Assembly (NCBI GenBank): GCA_046732855.1
Contig: JBKPNX010000096.1
Span: 1 to 64,000, forward strand
DNA length: 64,000 nucleotides
Direction of reading: 5' to 3'
Source of the DNA: JBKPNX01 sp046732855
GTDB lineage: Bacteria; Pseudomonadota; Alphaproteobacteria; Geminicoccales; Geminicoccaceae
Below, one piece after another: positions 62,554 through 64,000 of the stretch. Every line of letters begins with the position of its first letter. The first letter of the stretch is position 1. The notes beneath the pieces were generated by a model that was not told the origin of the DNA, searched no databases, and was given only the letters and a program-made list of their open reading frames with translations. The position numbers and the translations under genes are program-made.

Positions 62554-63852
62554 GTGCAGGACCTGTTCGCGGCGGCGCGCGCGGCGTTCGATCACGCTCA
62601 TGCGCCCTACTCGAACTTTCGAGTTGGCGCGGCGGTGCGCGCCGCGAGCGGCCGCATCTTTGCTGGCGCCAACGTCGAGAACGCCTCCTATCCGGAGGGC
62701 AACTGCGCCGAGGCGAGCGCAATCGCAGCGATGATTGCCGCTGGCGAGCGCCAGATCACGGAAGCCCTCGTGGTCGCCGCGGGCGAACGTCTGTGCGCGC
62801 CCTGTGGCGGCTGCCGCCAGCGCCTTGCGGAGTTCGCCGGCCCTGAGACGCCGGTCTACTTGTGCGATCCCGAGGGGCTGCGCCATACGGTCTCCCTGGG
62901 CGAGCTGCTGCCGTTTTCCTTTGCGCTCGGTGAGGCCCCAGCGCGATGCCCCGGGGCCAAGGCCAAGGACGACCAAGAAGGCGCGGAGTTACAGCGCGCG
63001 CGGGCAAGTGGCGGGTGGCGCGACGACATCAGCCCCGCGGTCGATGCGATCCGGGCGCGCGTGCCCGCGTGCGCGCCGCGGGTCGGTCTGGTTCTCGGCT
63101 CCGGGCTGAACGGGATCGCTGCCGCGATCGAGAACGCCACGGCCATCAACTACGCCGCCCTGCCAGGTTTTCCCCGCCCCAGCGTCGAAGGCCACGCCGG
63201 ACGCCTGGTGCTCGGTCGCCTCGGCGGCGTCGAGATCGCCTGTTTGCAACGCCGCGTCCATCTGTACGAGGGCGTACCGGCTGCTGCCGTCAACGTGCTG
63301 CCGCGCACGATGAAGGCGCTCGGCTGCGAAATCCTGATCCTGACCAACGCCGCCGGCTCGCTCCGGCCAGAGATCGAACCCGGCGCCATTGCCGTGATCG
63401 AGGATCATATCAACCTGCTCGGGCAGAATCCGCTTGCAGGCCCCAACGATGCCGCAGTCGGCCCGCGCTTTCCCGACATGTCGGAGGTGTACGACCGCGG
63501 GCTGCGCGCACGGACGCAGGCGGTCGCCGCGCGACTCGGAATCGCGCTTTGTTCAGGCGTGTACCTCGCGACCCTGGGGCCGAGCTTCGAGACGCCGGCC
63601 GAGATCCGCGCGTTTCGGGCGCTCGGCGGCGAACTGGTCGGCATGTCGACCGTCCCCGAGGCGATCAGCGCGCGCCACTGCGGCCTGAAAGTCATCGGGT
63701 TGTCGATCGTGACCAATCTCGCGGCAGGGCTCGCCGACCACGCCTTGAGCCACGACGAAACACTAACCGTGGCAGCCCAGGCTGCCGATCGCCTGCAACG
63801 CTTGCTGCTAGGCCTGCTCGAGGAACTGGCCCGCGATGGCTATGTCGTCTGA
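62554..63852 (+). CDS. Cytidine deaminase-purine nucleoside phosphorylase fusion
   Basis: This bifunctional salvage enzyme is 432 residues from GTG 62554 (GGAGG six bases upstream; a longer frame begins at 62434). Residues about 1-135 are a homotetrameric-type cytidine deaminase with zinc ligands Cys51, Cys84 and Cys87 and catalytic Glu53 (NCAEASAI, CAPCGGCRQ). Residues about 165-430 are a trimeric purine nucleoside phosphorylase: LVLGSGLNG, GFPRPSVEGHAG, LTNAAGSL, LGPSFETPAEIRAF, GMSTVPEAI. Its stop overlaps the start of deoC by 11 bases. Fusion of these two steps in one chain, beside deoC, fits a compact nucleoside degradation operon. Confidence 0.9.
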   Translation: MQDLFAAARAAFDHAHAPYSNFRVGAAVRAASGRIFAGANVENASYPEGNCAEASAIAAMIAAGERQITEALVVAAGERLCAPCGGCRQRLAEFAGPETPVYLCDPEGLRHTVSLGELLPFSFALGEAPARCPGAKAKDDQEGAELQRARASGGWRDDISPAVDAIRARVPACAPRVGLVLGSGLNGIAAAIENATAINYAALPGFPRPSVEGHAGRLVLGRLGGVEIACLQRRVHLYEGVPAAAVNVLPRTMKALGCEILILTNAAGSLRPEIEPGAIAVIEDHINLLGQNPLAGPNDAAVGPRFPDMSEVYDRGLRARTQAVAARLGIALCSGVYLATLGPSFETPAEIRAFRALGGELVGMSTVPEAISARHCGLKVIGLSIVTNLAAGLADHALSHDETLTVAAQAADRLQRLLLGLLEELARDGYVV

Positions 63853-64000
63853 TCTGCTGGAGCGCGCCGCAAAAGCGCTGGGCGATGCCGCCGCGGCGGC
63901 GCGCATTCTGCCGCTCGTGGATCTGACGTTCCCGGATGAGGGCGCTAGCGAAGCCGAGATCGAAGCCTTGTGTGTCCGCGGCATCGATGCCGGCGTGGCC
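63842..64000 (+). CDS. deoC: Deoxyribose-phosphate aldolase, N-terminal part (runs off the window)
   Basis: From ATG 63842 the frame reads 53 codons to the window end, with LPLVDLTFPDEGASEAEIEA followed by LCVRGIDAGVA, which corresponds to the DLTxLxxxxT...IxxLCxxA region at the start of DeoC. The catalytic lysines lie beyond the edge. It would cleave deoxyribose-5-phosphate to acetaldehyde and glyceraldehyde-3-phosphate, downstream of nucleoside phosphorylase. It overlaps the fusion gene by 11 bases. Confidence 0.82.
   Translation, partial: MSSDLLERAAKALGDAAAAARILPLVDLTFPDEGASEAEIEALCVRGIDAGVA

Overview
The window is high-GC DNA with dense, short-spaced genes and many ATGA-type overlaps. 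The gene families (molybdenum NAD-dependent formate dehydrogenase with a fused NuoE/NuoF-type subunit, many SDRs and amidases, a HAAT/Liv-type ABC transporter with an acyl-CoA ligase, Uma2, an AidB-like acyl-CoA dehydrogenase) fit a metabolically versatile alphaproteobacterium, perhaps a Rhodospirillales-like lineage. This is an inference: no rRNA or other taxonomic marker is present. I found no tRNA, rRNA, CRISPR array, intact IS element, or recognisable transcription regulator.

Region 1 (about 0-12.6 kb) is catabolic: a proline racemase/4-hydroxyproline epimerase-type enzyme, an L-threonate dehydrogenase-like enzyme, a Uma2 nuclease-like protein, a tandem GNAT acetyltransferase, an amidase, a 3-hydroxyacyl-CoA (carnitine) dehydrogenase-like gene coupled to an SDR, then an SDR divergent from a malate/lactate-type dehydrogenase and a lactonase-like amidohydrolase. 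Two deletion scars carry gene fragments (3.7-3.9 kb and 7.0 kb). Region 2 (12.8-17.7 kb) is the formate dehydrogenase operon, with a small coiled-coil membrane protein gene between the beta and alpha subunits. Region 3 (17.9-28.0 kb) holds a methyltransferase with an in-frame TGA, an SDR plus a two-gene split transketolase, a tandem cyclase-domain protein whose signal peptide is frameshifted, a glycerate/hydroxypyruvate-type dehydrogenase, TerC, a small conserved protein and AidB. Region 4 (28.4-34.0 kb) is an acyl-CoA ligase/LivG/LivH/LivM operon with a fused MNT-HEPN protein inserted by overlaps on both sides. No LivF or LivK follows.

Region 5 (36.3-62.4 kb) is a surface polysaccharide locus. 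It has a GT39-type glycosyltransferase, flippase, three further glycosyltransferases, an O-antigen ligase/polymerase, UDP-HexNAc 6-dehydrogenase, asparagine-synthase-like amidotransferase, a GMC oxidoreductase-epimerase fusion, a second epimerase, two methyltransferases and two SGNH proteins. The set suggests a uronic-acid glycan that may be amidated, methylated and acylated. Embedded in it is a two-gene minus-strand module: a phage tail-fibre-like protein with 66-residue repeats (broken by one extra T) and a very large secreted LamG/beta-helix protein, with its own promoter. Beside it lie an IS1380-like transposase scrap and a fragment of a second ligase gene, which suggests the locus is being rearranged.

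The window ends in nucleoside salvage: a cytidine deaminase-purine nucleoside phosphorylase fusion overlapping the start of deoC.
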